NCBI RefSeq assembly: GCF_027925385.1 | Contig: NZ_AP027142.1 | Location: forward strand, 1,098,001 to 1,162,000 | From: Methylocystis iwaonis | GTDB lineage: Bacteria; Pseudomonadota; Alphaproteobacteria; Rhizobiales; Beijerinckiaceae | Length of the DNA stretch: 64,000 nt | Direction of reading: 5' to 3' | Shown: one piece after another, positions 45,399 through 52,735 of the stretch | How the letters are laid out: the number at the start of each line of letters is the position of its first letter | Position numbering within the stretch: position 1 is the stretch's first letter | Translations under genes and position numbers: made by a program | The notes under the pieces: generated by a model | Databases searched by the model: none | What the model was told of the DNA's origin: nothing | What the model saw: the letters and a program-made list of their open reading frames with translations, nothing else

Positions 45399-46841
45399 CT
45401 ATGCCTGCCGCACCAGCCGCGCCGCGAAAAAACCGTCGATCCCCGCGAGCCGGGCGTCGTCATTCGGCCAAAAGCTTGGCACAGTGCGCAGATCGCCGTC
45501 GCGATTGATGAATTCGGCTGGTATGCCCTCGGCCGTCGTCACCGGCTCGCGACGGAAATCCGGGTTGCGGCGCAGGAAGGCCGCGATCTGCTGCTCGCCT
45601 TCCTCGGGTTCGAGCGAACAGGTGCAATAAACCAGCCGCCCGCCCGCTTTCGTCAGCAGCGCCGCGCGGGCCAGCATCTTGGCCTGCAAGGCGGCGAGCG
45701 TCTCTATGTCGCCGGGCTTTTTCGTCCAGGGCACATCCGGGTGGCGACGTGACGTGCCGGTCGCGGAGCAGGGCGCGTCGATGAGAATGGCGTCGAAAGG
45801 CTGCGCCTGATAGCCGGTGGCGTCGGCCACCGCGACATCGGCGTGGAGGTCGAGGCGCGAGAGATTGGCGGTCAGAAGCTTCAGCCGCTCGGCAGAACGG
45901 TCCAGCGCAACCACATGGGCGCGGGTGAGAGCGAGCTGCGCGGTCTTGCCGCCGGGCGCCGCGCACATGTCGAGCACGCGTTCGTCCGGCTTCGTCGCCA
46001 GCAGCCGCGCCGGCAGCGCGGCGGCGGCGTCCTGCACCCACCATTCGCCGTCGCTGTAGCCGTCGAGCTCTGTGATCGGCGTGCGGGTCTTGAGCCGCAC
46101 CGAGCCTGTTGGCAGAACGACGCCGTCGAGGCGCTCGGCCCATCCTTGCGGATCAGACTTTACCGAAACGTCGAGCGGCGGCTCCTGCATATGCATGGCG
46201 ATGATCGCCTGCGCGCCCGCCTCGCCATAGGCCTTGCGCCAGCGCTGCGCGAGCCAGGGCGGCGCGTCATGCTCGCCGCTCGCCGCGAGCGCCAGGAACT
46301 CGTCGCGCCGACGCACGAGATTGCGCAGCACGCCGTTCACCACGCCGGAATAGGCGCCGGTCTTGGGTTCGAGCTTGGTCGCGCGCACGGCGAGGTCGAT
46401 CGCCGCATGGTCGGCTGCCTCCAGAAAGAGAAGCTGGGCGGCGGCGGCGATCAACGTATATTCGAGCCGCCCGGCCTGACGCGGCAGCCCTTTTTCGAGA
46501 AGCTCGCCCAGCGCATGGCGGATGACGCCCAGCCGGCGGAGCGAGACGGTGGCGATGGAGCGCGTCAGCGCCACGTCGCGCGGCTCGAGGCCCGCGAGGC
46601 GATTAGGCACGGCCTGGGGCGAAAAACATTCGTCCAGCCGGTGGCCGCCCTGAATGACGTCGCCGATGATGCTGGCGGCGGCGAGACGCGCGGGGAGACC
46701 GGGGGTCCTTGCCGCCTCGGCCTCGCGGGCCGCCTCGGCCGGCACGAATCCCTGGCGTGAGGAGTAGCGCGATGGTTTCGACCGCCCGAATGATCTACTG
46801 TCGCTCAAACGGTCTCTCCGCTGCCCCGCTTCGCGAATCAT
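45399..46841 (-). CDS. rsmB: RsmB-like 16S rRNA cytosine-C5 methyltransferase
   Basis: The 480-residue protein has an N-terminal NusB-like RNA-binding domain (about 50-190: LAAASIIGDVIQGGHRLDECF, GVVNGVLRNLVRRRDEFLAL) and a C-terminal SAM domain with VLDMCAAPGGKTAQLAL, VVALDRSAERL, motif IV LIDAPCSATGTSRRHPDVPW and motif VI LVYCTCSLEPEEGE. The two conserved cysteines (in DAPCS and YCTCS) are the release and nucleophilic residues of this family. The N-terminal 48 residues are basic and probably disordered. It is divergent from a small SDHAF4-like gene. Confidence 0.92.
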   Translation of the reverse strand: MIREAGQRRDRLSDSRSFGRSKPSRYSSRQGFVPAEAAREAEAARTPGLPARLAAASIIGDVIQGGHRLDECFSPQAVPNRLAGLEPRDVALTRSIATVSLRRLGVIRHALGELLEKGLPRQAGRLEYTLIAAAAQLLFLEAADHAAIDLAVRATKLEPKTGAYSGVVNGVLRNLVRRRDEFLALAASGEHDAPPWLAQRWRKAYGEAGAQAIIAMHMQEPPLDVSVKSDPQGWAERLDGVVLPTGSVRLKTRTPITELDGYSDGEWWVQDAAAALPARLLATKPDERVLDMCAAPGGKTAQLALTRAHVVALDRSAERLKLLTANLSRLDLHADVAVADATGYQAQPFDAILIDAPCSATGTSRRHPDVPWTKKPGDIETLAALQAKMLARAALLTKAGGRLVYCTCSLEPEEGEQQIAAFLRRNPDFRREPVTTAEGIPAEFINRDGDLRTVPSFWPNDDARLAGIDGFFAARLVRQA

Positions 46842-46884
46842 AGCACATGGGGCGGTCGAGGGGCGAGACGCTCAGGAGCCGGAT

Positions 46885-47118
46885 ATGTCTCAAGCCGAAG
46901 GGACGGGTGGCGACGCCAAGCCTGCCCAAACAGCGGAGTCTGCCCGAAAAATAGCGGATCTGCCGTCCGCCGCGCAGCGCGCGCTGGCCGAAGCGCAGGC
47001 GCGTAGAAACGCCGCAGCCGCTGACGCGACCGCTCCCGAGGAGCGCGGCGGCCGGGGCGGTCTCGATCCGGCGCGATATGGCGACTGGGAGGTCAAAGGG
47101 GTGGCGAGCGATTTTTAA
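46885..47118 (+). CDS. DUF1674/SDHAF4-like succinate dehydrogenase assembly factor
   Basis: The 77-residue protein ends in the family signature GGRGGLDPARYGDWEVKGVASDF (abbreviated: G-G-L-D-P-x-R-Y-G-D-W-E, D-F). In eukaryotes SDHAF4 helps assemble the flavinated SdhA subunit; the bacterial proteins are thought to do the same. The N-terminus is Ala/Pro-rich and probably disordered. It starts 43 bp from the divergent rsmB start. Confidence 0.9.
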   Translation: MSQAEGTGGDAKPAQTAESARKIADLPSAAQRALAEAQARRNAAAADATAPEERGGRGGLDPARYGDWEVKGVASDF

Positions 47119-47124
47119 GTCGCG

Positions 47125-47547
47125 CTACGCCGCAACGGCCTCGCGCGCCTCTCTCTTGATCCGCTCCACCATCGAGCGCAGTCCATTGGCGCGCTGGGGC
47201 GTCAGATGCTCGGCGAGCCCGAGCTGCTTGAACAGCGGCGCGGCGTCGGTGTCGATGATTTCCTGCGCGGGGCGCCCCGAATAGAGCGCCAGCACCAGCG
47301 CCACGAGGCCGCGTACGATATGGGCGTCGCTGTCGCCGCGGAAGGTGAGCGTCGGCGCGCCAGCGGCGTCTTCGCCGGGCGTCGTCTCCAGCCACACCTG
47401 GCTGGCGCAGCCGCGCACTTTGTTGTCGTCCGTATAGGCTTCCTTCGGCAGCGGCTCGAGCGTGCGGCCGAGCTCGATGAGATAGCGGTAGCGATCCTCC
47501 CACTCGTCGAGCATCTCGAAATTACCGATGATGTCGTCTATAACCAT
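47125..47547 (-). CDS. sufE: SufE family sulfur acceptor protein
   Basis: SufE takes persulfide sulfur from the SufS cysteine desulfurase for Fe-S cluster assembly. The 140-residue protein has YRYLIELGRTLEPLP and the active-site segment DDNKVRGCASQVWLET with the acceptor Cys. The rest, HIVRGLVALVLALYSGRPAQEI, is conserved. The ATG has AAGGAAACAGCC upstream. It is not in a suf operon here. Confidence 0.95.
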   Translation of the reverse strand: MVIDDIIGNFEMLDEWEDRYRYLIELGRTLEPLPKEAYTDDNKVRGCASQVWLETTPGEDAAGAPTLTFRGDSDAHIVRGLVALVLALYSGRPAQEIIDTDAAPLFKQLGLAEHLTPQRANGLRSMVERIKREAREAVAA

Positions 47548-47665
47548 GGCTGTTTCCTTCTCAGGCTATTCTAAACGAAACGCGCGCCCTTTTCATGCTT
47601 TTGGCGAGCCCTTAAGTTTGCGCCTGTCACACGCGCGGGTCCGCCCCGCTTTTACGGAGATGCAT

Positions 47666-48262
47666 ATGAGCCTCACGTCCCGGTGGCGCGCCCTCGTCGT
47701 CGCGATTGTCGCCGCCCTCTCGCTTTCGGGCTGCGGCTACAACACGATCCCGACACTCGAGGAAAACGCCAAAGCCAAGTGGTCGGAGGTGCAATCCCAG
47801 TACCAACGCCGCGCCGACCTCATCCCGAACCTCGTCGCCACCGTGCAGGGCTACGCCAAGCAAGAGAAGGACGTGCTCACCTCCGTCGTCGAGGCGCGCG
47901 CCAAGGCGACCTCGGTGAAGATCGACGCTTCGACCCTCACCGACCCGGAGAAAATGAAGCAATTCCAGGACGCGCAGGCGCAATTGACCGGCGCGCTGGG
48001 ACGGCTGTTGGCGGTGAGCGAAGCCTATCCGGACCTCAAATCCAACCAGAACTTCCTGGCGCTGCAGTCGCAGCTCGAAGGCACGGAAAACCGCATCAAT
48101 GTGGCGCGGCGCGACTACATCGAGGCGGTGCGCGAGTTCAACCTCTCGCTGCGCACCTTCCCGACGCTACTTTGGGCCAAGACCTTCTTCGCGGGGACGA
48201 AGCCCATGGCGGAATTCTCTGCAAGCGAAGCGGCCCAGCAGCCGCCACAAGTGAAATTCTAA
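47666..48262 (+). CDS. lemA: LemA family protein
   Basis: The 198-residue protein has a lipoprotein-like signal (AIVAALSLSGCGYNTIP with lipobox LSGC), then the LemA signature AKWSEVQSQYQRRADLIPNLVATVQGYAKQEKDVL and DLKSNQNFLALQSQLEGTENRINVARRDYIEAVREFN. LemA proteins form a helical bundle at the envelope; the role is not known. The second of two close ATGs (47666) is chosen because GGAG lies 6 nt before it and abuts the first. The usual partner TPM/YgcG-type gene does not follow; cysE does. Confidence 0.92.
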   Translation: MSLTSRWRALVVAIVAALSLSGCGYNTIPTLEENAKAKWSEVQSQYQRRADLIPNLVATVQGYAKQEKDVLTSVVEARAKATSVKIDASTLTDPEKMKQFQDAQAQLTGALGRLLAVSEAYPDLKSNQNFLALQSQLEGTENRINVARRDYIEAVREFNLSLRTFPTLLWAKTFFAGTKPMAEFSASEAAQQPPQVKF

Positions 48263-48272
48263 CGGAGCAACG

Positions 48273-49121
48273 ATGGAGCCGCGCCAGCCCGATGAGCTGT
48301 CCGCGCTTTGCGCCCGCGGCGACGCCATGTGGGCGCATATGCGACAGGAGGCGGAGGATGCGCTGCGCCTTGATCCGGCGCTGGCGCCGCTCTTCATCGG
48401 CGAGCTTCTGAACCGCCACAGTCTCGAAGAGGCGGTGATCCATCGCGTCAGTGGCCGGCTCGGGGCCTCGGCGCTGGACGCCGCCGCCATCGCCGACGCC
48501 TTTCTCGCGGCGCTGGAGGGCGAGCCCGAGCTCGGCGAGGCTTTCCGTCTGGATGCGGCGGCCTATGTCGAGCGCGATCCCGCCTGCCGCCGGCTGATCG
48601 AGCCTTTGCTCTATTTCAAAGGCTATCACGCGATTCAGGCGTCGCGCCTGGCCCATGCGCTGTGGCGGGCGGGCAAACGCGACTTCGCCTTCTATATCCA
48701 GAGCCGGACCTCCGACGCGCTCGCCGCCGACATTCATCCGGCGGCGCGCTTCGGCAAGGGCGTCTTTCTCGATCACGCCACCGGCTTCGTGGTCGGCGAG
48801 ACGGCGGTGGTCGAGGATGAGGTCTCCATCCTCCATGGCGTGACGCTCGGCGGCACCGGCAAGGTCGCCGGCGACCGGCATCCCAAGGTCAGGCGCGGCG
48901 TCATGATCGGCGCGGACGCGAAGATTCTCGGCAATATCGAGATCGGCGCCTGTTCGCGCATCTCGGCCGGCTCGGTCGTGCTGCATCCCGTGCCGCCGAA
49001 TTCCATCGTGGCGGGCGCGCCGGCGAAGGTTGTCGGCGTTGAGCCCCGAGCGTTGCCGGCGCGGGACATGGACCAGCTCCTGCGCGGCTTGGCCTATGAT
49101 TCCTTCGATTATGTGATCTGA
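48273..49121 (+). CDS. cysE: Serine O-acetyltransferase (copy 1)
   Basis: CysE makes O-acetylserine for cysteine synthesis. The 282-residue protein has a helical N-terminal domain and a left-handed beta-helix with GKGVFLDHATGFVVGETAVVEDEVSILHGVTLGGTGKVAGDRHPKVRRGVMIGA (hexapeptide repeats) including the catalytic Asp/His pair in FLDHATG and the TLGGTGK acetyl-CoA loop. It starts 10 bp after lemA stop with GGAG upstream. A paralogue of the same length lies at 56192-57040. Confidence 0.94.
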   Translation: MEPRQPDELSALCARGDAMWAHMRQEAEDALRLDPALAPLFIGELLNRHSLEEAVIHRVSGRLGASALDAAAIADAFLAALEGEPELGEAFRLDAAAYVERDPACRRLIEPLLYFKGYHAIQASRLAHALWRAGKRDFAFYIQSRTSDALAADIHPAARFGKGVFLDHATGFVVGETAVVEDEVSILHGVTLGGTGKVAGDRHPKVRRGVMIGADAKILGNIEIGACSRISAGSVVLHPVPPNSIVAGAPAKVVGVEPRALPARDMDQLLRGLAYDSFDYVI

Positions 49122-49129
49122 AGGCGCCG

Positions 49130-49441
49130 ATGAAATCGCCCGTCGCTCTGCTCGCCCGGGGCTTGATCCAACTCTATCGCGTGACCTTCTCGGCCTTTGC
49201 CGGAAGAAGCTGCCGTTATGCGCCGACCTGCTCGGAATATGCGGACGAAGCCATTGCGCGCCATGGCCTCTGGGCCGGCGGCTGGATGGGCTTCGCGCGC
49301 ATCTGCCGTTGCCGGCCGGGCGGGGGCGAGGGGTTCGACCCCGTTCCCCAAAAATTGCCGGAAAACGCCGGCCCGCTCACGCCCTGGCGCTACGCCCGCT
49401 GGCGCGGGCCGTTCCGCTGCGATGAGGTCGAAGAAGAGTAG
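49130..49441 (+). CDS. yidD: Membrane protein insertion efficiency factor YidD
   Basis: The 103-residue protein has the YidD signature: LIQLYRVTFSAFAGRSCRYAPTCSEYADEAIARHG with the conserved CRYxPTCSEY, and a Cys-containing RICRCRPGGGEGFDPVP. It assists YidC-mediated membrane protein insertion and carries an N-terminal amphipathic helix. It starts 8 bp after cysE. It is not next to rnpA or yidC, where it often lies. Confidence 0.93.
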   Translation: MKSPVALLARGLIQLYRVTFSAFAGRSCRYAPTCSEYADEAIARHGLWAGGWMGFARICRCRPGGGEGFDPVPQKLPENAGPLTPWRYARWRGPFRCDEVEEE

Positions 49442-49448
49442 CGCCTCC

Positions 49449-50252
49449 CTACGACTTCGCCATCAGCTCCAGCGCCAGCCCATAAATCCGCGAGCGCGGG
49501 GCCTCGGGCAAGGTCCGCAAGACTTCGAGATAGGTTTGTCCTGCGGCGCACATTTTGGCGTCTTCCAGCGGCGGGTCGGGCATTTTGCCGTCGAGCAGCG
49601 CTTCGATCTCCGGCTTGGCGAGGCCGCGCGCGGCGAGCGCCGTCTCCAGCGCCTTGAAGTCGGCTTCGGTCGGTTGCTCGCGGGCGATGTTCTTGGCCTG
49701 GCCGTCGACCATGGCCTCCAGGCTCGCGCTCGCCATATCGGCTACGAGCGGGCGCCGCGAGGCGGCAAAACGCTGGAAATCGAGATTATTCGCGCCGTAA
49801 AGGAAAGCGACGCATAATTTTTTGTCCTCGCGCGCGATCGCCTGCAGAACAGCGAGCTGCTTGGCGAACACGCGCGACATGGCCTCGGGCTCGGCTTTGG
49901 CGGCGAGCGCGCCACGCGACTGACGCAGGCGGCGCATCGCCTCGGACAGATAATAATCGGCGCCCTGATCGGCCTTCGTCTCCGAGAGACGCGACGCGAA
50001 GCCGCCGATCGTTCCCTCATAGTCCTGGGGGAATTTCTCGCGCAGCCGCGCGAAAAAACGCCCATATTCCGGCGCGGAGGCGATGGTGGTCTCGACGGTT
50101 TGCCGTGGGCTCGGCTTTTCGGAAGGGGCCGTTGTCGCGCTCAGCGCGCCCCGCGCAGGCGGCGGCGACAGAGCCATCATCGTCAGGCCGACGCCGAGCG
50201 CGACGGCGACGACAGCGGCGGCGGCAAGGGCCAGAATTCGTTCGATCATCAT
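49449..50252 (-). CDS. Membrane-anchored protein of unknown function
   Basis: The 267-residue protein has one N-terminal membrane segment (ILALAAAAVVAVALGVGLTMMAL, about residues 6-28) and a mostly helical periplasmic part with ETTIASAPEYGRFFARLREKFPQDYEG, ADYYLSEAMRRLRQSR and a C-terminal AGQTYLEVLRTLPEAPRSRIYGLALEL. Two Cys residues are widely spaced. I recognise no family. It converges with yidD (7-bp gap). Confidence 0.7.
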   Translation of the reverse strand: MMIERILALAAAAVVAVALGVGLTMMALSPPPARGALSATTAPSEKPSPRQTVETTIASAPEYGRFFARLREKFPQDYEGTIGGFASRLSETKADQGADYYLSEAMRRLRQSRGALAAKAEPEAMSRVFAKQLAVLQAIAREDKKLCVAFLYGANNLDFQRFAASRRPLVADMASASLEAMVDGQAKNIAREQPTEADFKALETALAARGLAKPEIEALLDGKMPDPPLEDAKMCAAGQTYLEVLRTLPEAPRSRIYGLALELMAKS

Positions 50253-50386
50253 CGCAAGCCCTGGGCGCGGCGGAAAGACGCTCGCAATTTAAGCAAAACG
50301 AGGCTGTGTGAAAAGCGCTTCCCACGCGCGCGCTCTGTGGCCGGGCGACGGACGTCCGCGTCGCAGGAGCCATATTCGAGGCCTTT

Positions 50387-50758
50387 TCACGATGGAGGAG
50401 AGGAAAACAATCCTTCAGCCGATCGCCCCATGCCCGCAAGCCGGGCGCTCTCCGCGCGATGCGCCACGAGCAAAGCGATATGGCGGTTGAGATCATAGGT
50501 CCAATGGCCGCGCCTGGCGCGCTCTTTTCGTAACGCCTGCTCGATTTCACGGAGCACGGCGCGCGCCGCCTCAGGCGTTTCGCTGAGGATCGTGTCTCGC
50601 GAAAGCCGATGAAAACGCGCGAGCGCGTCGAGCCGGTCGTAACCGGCGAGACTGGCCCCGAGCGCGGCCTCGACGGCAGGGCGGGCTTGGGCTCTCAGGC
50701 GCCTGATGGCGATGGATCTGGCGTCTGACTTGGCGGGGGCTGGATGGGCGATGGGCAT
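50387..50758 (-). CDS. Small helical protein, possibly DUF6477-like
   Basis: The 123-residue protein is basic and helical: SIAIRRLRAQARPAVEAALG, then SLAGYDRLDALARFHRLSR and a C-terminal GHWTYDLNRHIALLVAHRAESARLAG that recalls DUF6477 proteins (weak resemblance). The ATG at 50758 has a strong GGAGG 7-8 nt upstream; an ATG 27 bp earlier is beyond it. It is divergent from a DnaA-domain-like gene across 116 bp. Confidence 0.65.
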   Translation of the reverse strand: MPIAHPAPAKSDARSIAIRRLRAQARPAVEAALGASLAGYDRLDALARFHRLSRDTILSETPEAARAVLREIEQALRKERARRGHWTYDLNRHIALLVAHRAESARLAGMGRSAEGLFSSPPS

Positions 50759-50874
50759 GGCTTGCTCCTCCTTTGCGGTGAGCATGACCGGCGGCGCGCC
50801 CCTGGGGATAGATTTTTTTCCTTGAATAGGATTTTTTTCAGAACTAGCCTGATCGACGTCGATTAGGAGGTCTC
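50759..50874. promoter_or_regulatory. Divergent regulatory region with direct repeats and a palindrome
   Basis: Two copies of GATTTTTTTC (50811-50820 and 50830-50839) lie 19 bp apart, about two helical turns, and a perfect 12-bp palindrome ATCGACGTCGAT sits at 50852-50863, followed by AGGAGG for the rightward gene. These are candidates for binding sites of the HTH protein encoded just to the right (inference). Confidence 0.5.
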
Positions 50875-51243
50875 ATGCCCAACGCCTTTTCCAAACGAAA
50901 GCTGTTTCCCCCCATCCCCGGCTTGAGCATTGCGGCCGCCGCGGCGGCGTCGGGCGTCCCTGCCGCTTCCTTGGCGGCGCCGGATCGCGGCCGGGCGAGG
51001 ATTGCCCGGGCGCGCCAATATGCGGTCTATCTGCACCATGTGGCTTTGGGCGCGAGCCTTTCCGCTTGCGCGCGGCAATTCCGGCGCGATCGCGCCACCA
51101 TGCGGCACGCCTGCGCGGTGATCGAAAATCTCAGAGACGCGCCGCGCTTCGACGTCGCGGCGGCGCGAATGGAGCGCGCGGTCGCGGCGCAGCGCGACAT
51201 GGTTCTGGCGTTGCTCGCGGACTGTGAAGGAGCGCCGCAATGA
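50875..51243 (+). CDS. Stand-alone DnaA-domain-IV-like helix-turn-helix protein
   Basis: The 122-residue protein matches the C-terminal DNA-binding domain of DnaA: a basic RARIARARQYAVYLHHVALG, then SLSACARQFRRDRATMRHACAVIENL, which aligns with the DnaA pattern R-x-x-x-R-Q-x-A-x-Y-L and F-x-x-R-D-x-T-x-x-H-A. DnaA has the H-T-T-V-x-H-A signature; here it is R-A-T-M-R-H-A. No AAA+ domain is present. It has a strong AGGAGG ribosome site and overlaps the next gene by 4 bp. It may bind DnaA-box-like DNA or act as a transcription regulator (inference). Confidence 0.8.
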   Translation: MPNAFSKRKLFPPIPGLSIAAAAAASGVPAASLAAPDRGRARIARARQYAVYLHHVALGASLSACARQFRRDRATMRHACAVIENLRDAPRFDVAAARMERAVAAQRDMVLALLADCEGAPQ

Positions 51244-52082
51244 GCAAGAGCGACCGCAAAAATGAGGCGTCGACCCGAATGCTGCGGCGTTTCCTGCAGG
51301 CGCTGGACGAGCCCCAAGCCCATGCGGCGCCGAGTGGCCTCGACGATGGCGCGCTTGTCGTGGCGGCGCCGCGGAACGGGATCACCGTCGTGCGCGCGCG
51401 CCTGCCGGAGGCGACGGGCAAGGCCGCCTTGGCCGAAGGGCTCGTTGTCGACAGCGGGGCAGGGCGGCTGCGCCTCAACGACTCTGGCCGCGCCTATTTG
51501 CGCCGGCTGGCCGTGGCCGAGCCGGCGCTCGATCCGTTCCGCGCTCAGCATGGGGAAATCGAGAAACGTCCGGGGCCGCAAGGCGAAAGGCCGACGCTCG
51601 TCAACGAGGCCGAAAGCCCGCTCGCCTGGCTCGCAAGGCGCAAGGGCGCAAACGGCAAGCCTTTTCTGGATCGTACGCAAGTGGACGCCGGCGAACGCTT
51701 CCGGCGCGACATCGAGCAGGCGCAAATCCTCCAGCGCGTCACCGCCAATTGGGAGGTTTCTGGCGCCGGCGCGCGGCGCGGCGCCGACGCCGGCGTCGTG
51801 GTGACGGAGATCGCCATGGACGCCCGCAGTCGTCTCGCGCGCGCCTATGACGCCGTCGGCCCGGAGCTCGCCGGCCTTCTCACCGACGTCTGCGGCTATC
51901 TCAAGGGGCTCGAAACCGTCGAAAGCGAACGCGGCTGGCCGGCCCGCTCCGGCAAGGTCGTCTTGAAAATCGCGCTCGACCGTCTAGCCCAGCATTACGG
52001 CATCGCCAGCGCGGCCGTCGGGCCGGCGCGGGCGAGAGGGACGTTGCATTGGGGGGCGGAGGATTACCGGCCGACAATGTGA
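51240..52082 (+). CDS. DUF6456-like protein
   Basis: The 280-residue protein has a central basic stretch and a C-terminal domain of about 150 residues: NEAESPLAWLARRKGANGKPFLDRTQVDAGERFRRDIEQAQ, VTEIAMDARSRLARAYDAVGPELAGLLTDVCGYLKGLETVESERGWPARSGKVVLKIALDRLAQHYG. This matches DUF6456, an alphaproteobacterial family often next to an HTH gene as here. Its function is not known. The start overlaps the HTH gene stop by 4 bp (ATGA), so they are co-translated. Confidence 0.8.
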   Translation: MSKSDRKNEASTRMLRRFLQALDEPQAHAAPSGLDDGALVVAAPRNGITVVRARLPEATGKAALAEGLVVDSGAGRLRLNDSGRAYLRRLAVAEPALDPFRAQHGEIEKRPGPQGERPTLVNEAESPLAWLARRKGANGKPFLDRTQVDAGERFRRDIEQAQILQRVTANWEVSGAGARRGADAGVVVTEIAMDARSRLARAYDAVGPELAGLLTDVCGYLKGLETVESERGWPARSGKVVLKIALDRLAQHYGIASAAVGPARARGTLHWGAEDYRPTM

Positions 52083-52120
52083 GGCCTATGGCCTTCCGAT
52101 GCTTCGCGCCGGCCGGCCCC

Positions 52121-52202
52121 GTCATTGCGAGGAGCGTAAGCGACGAAACAATCCAGGGCAGCTACGGCGGCTCTTGGATTGCTTCGCTTCGCTCGCAACG
52201 CC
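52121..52202. repeat. Intergenic palindromic repeat, family D
   Basis: GTCATTGCGAGGAGCGTAAGCGACG with CAATCCAGGGCAG at one side and CTCTTGGATTGCTTCGCTTCGCTCGCAAC at the other form a long imperfect hairpin. It is a stand-alone copy of the palindrome nested in the composites at 31102 and 60347. Confidence 0.75.
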
Positions 52203-52210
52203 GGAGCACG

Positions 52211-52735
52211 TCAGCGTCCCCGCGCCAAATGCGGGTCGCAGGCGGCTTGCGGGCCCGTGCGCGCGGTAGGCGGCGCGAGCTGGGCGCTCAAGTTGGGGCG
52301 CAGCGGACGATGCACATAGGGAAAAGCCACCCCCAGGACCAAGCCCCAAAGCAACTCGCCTAGCAGAAGCCCAACCGCTGGATAGCCGGTCAATAAGGGC
52401 TGCGCGGGAAGCCATTGCAGGAGCGGGATCGGCCCGAGCATCCACAACACGAACCCGAAGGCCATGCCGAAAAGCCAGCCTCCCCGCGGGTCGTTCGCGG
52501 CCCGCTGAAACAGCCAGCCATACAGCACGCCGCCAAGCAGCATCAGGCCGATATAGGCCAGGGCCGGGAGGAAGACGGAAGCATGCGTCGCCTGAGCGAG
52601 GGCGCCCAGCGATCCAAAGGCTTGCAGCAACCCTAAGGCTGGAATGTCGGCGACAATGCTCGCCGCCATGCCGGCCAGCAGCGGCCGCTGCGTCGGACCG
52701 GCGTCCAGCCCATGGGCGCGCAGAATCTCAAGCAT
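52211..52735 (-). CDS. Small membrane protein, paralogous in layout to the anchor of the neighbouring GH1-like fusion
   Basis: The 174-residue protein has four to five hydrophobic segments (about 22-45, 56-78, 89-108, 120-147). Its segments LLAGMAASIVADIPALGLLQAFGSLGALAQATHAS and LLLGELLWGLVLGVAFPYVHRPLRP echo VLAGMAGAVAWEAVARPLILA and AAGHLIWGAVLGLVYVRPVGY in the anchor of the adjacent 600-residue protein. The two genes overlap by 8 bp. The pair may be subunits of one membrane complex (inference). Confidence 0.72.
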   Translation of the reverse strand: MLEILRAHGLDAGPTQRPLLAGMAASIVADIPALGLLQAFGSLGALAQATHASVFLPALAYIGLMLLGGVLYGWLFQRAANDPRGGWLFGMAFGFVLWMLGPIPLLQWLPAQPLLTGYPAVGLLLGELLWGLVLGVAFPYVHRPLRPNLSAQLAPPTARTGPQAACDPHLARGR

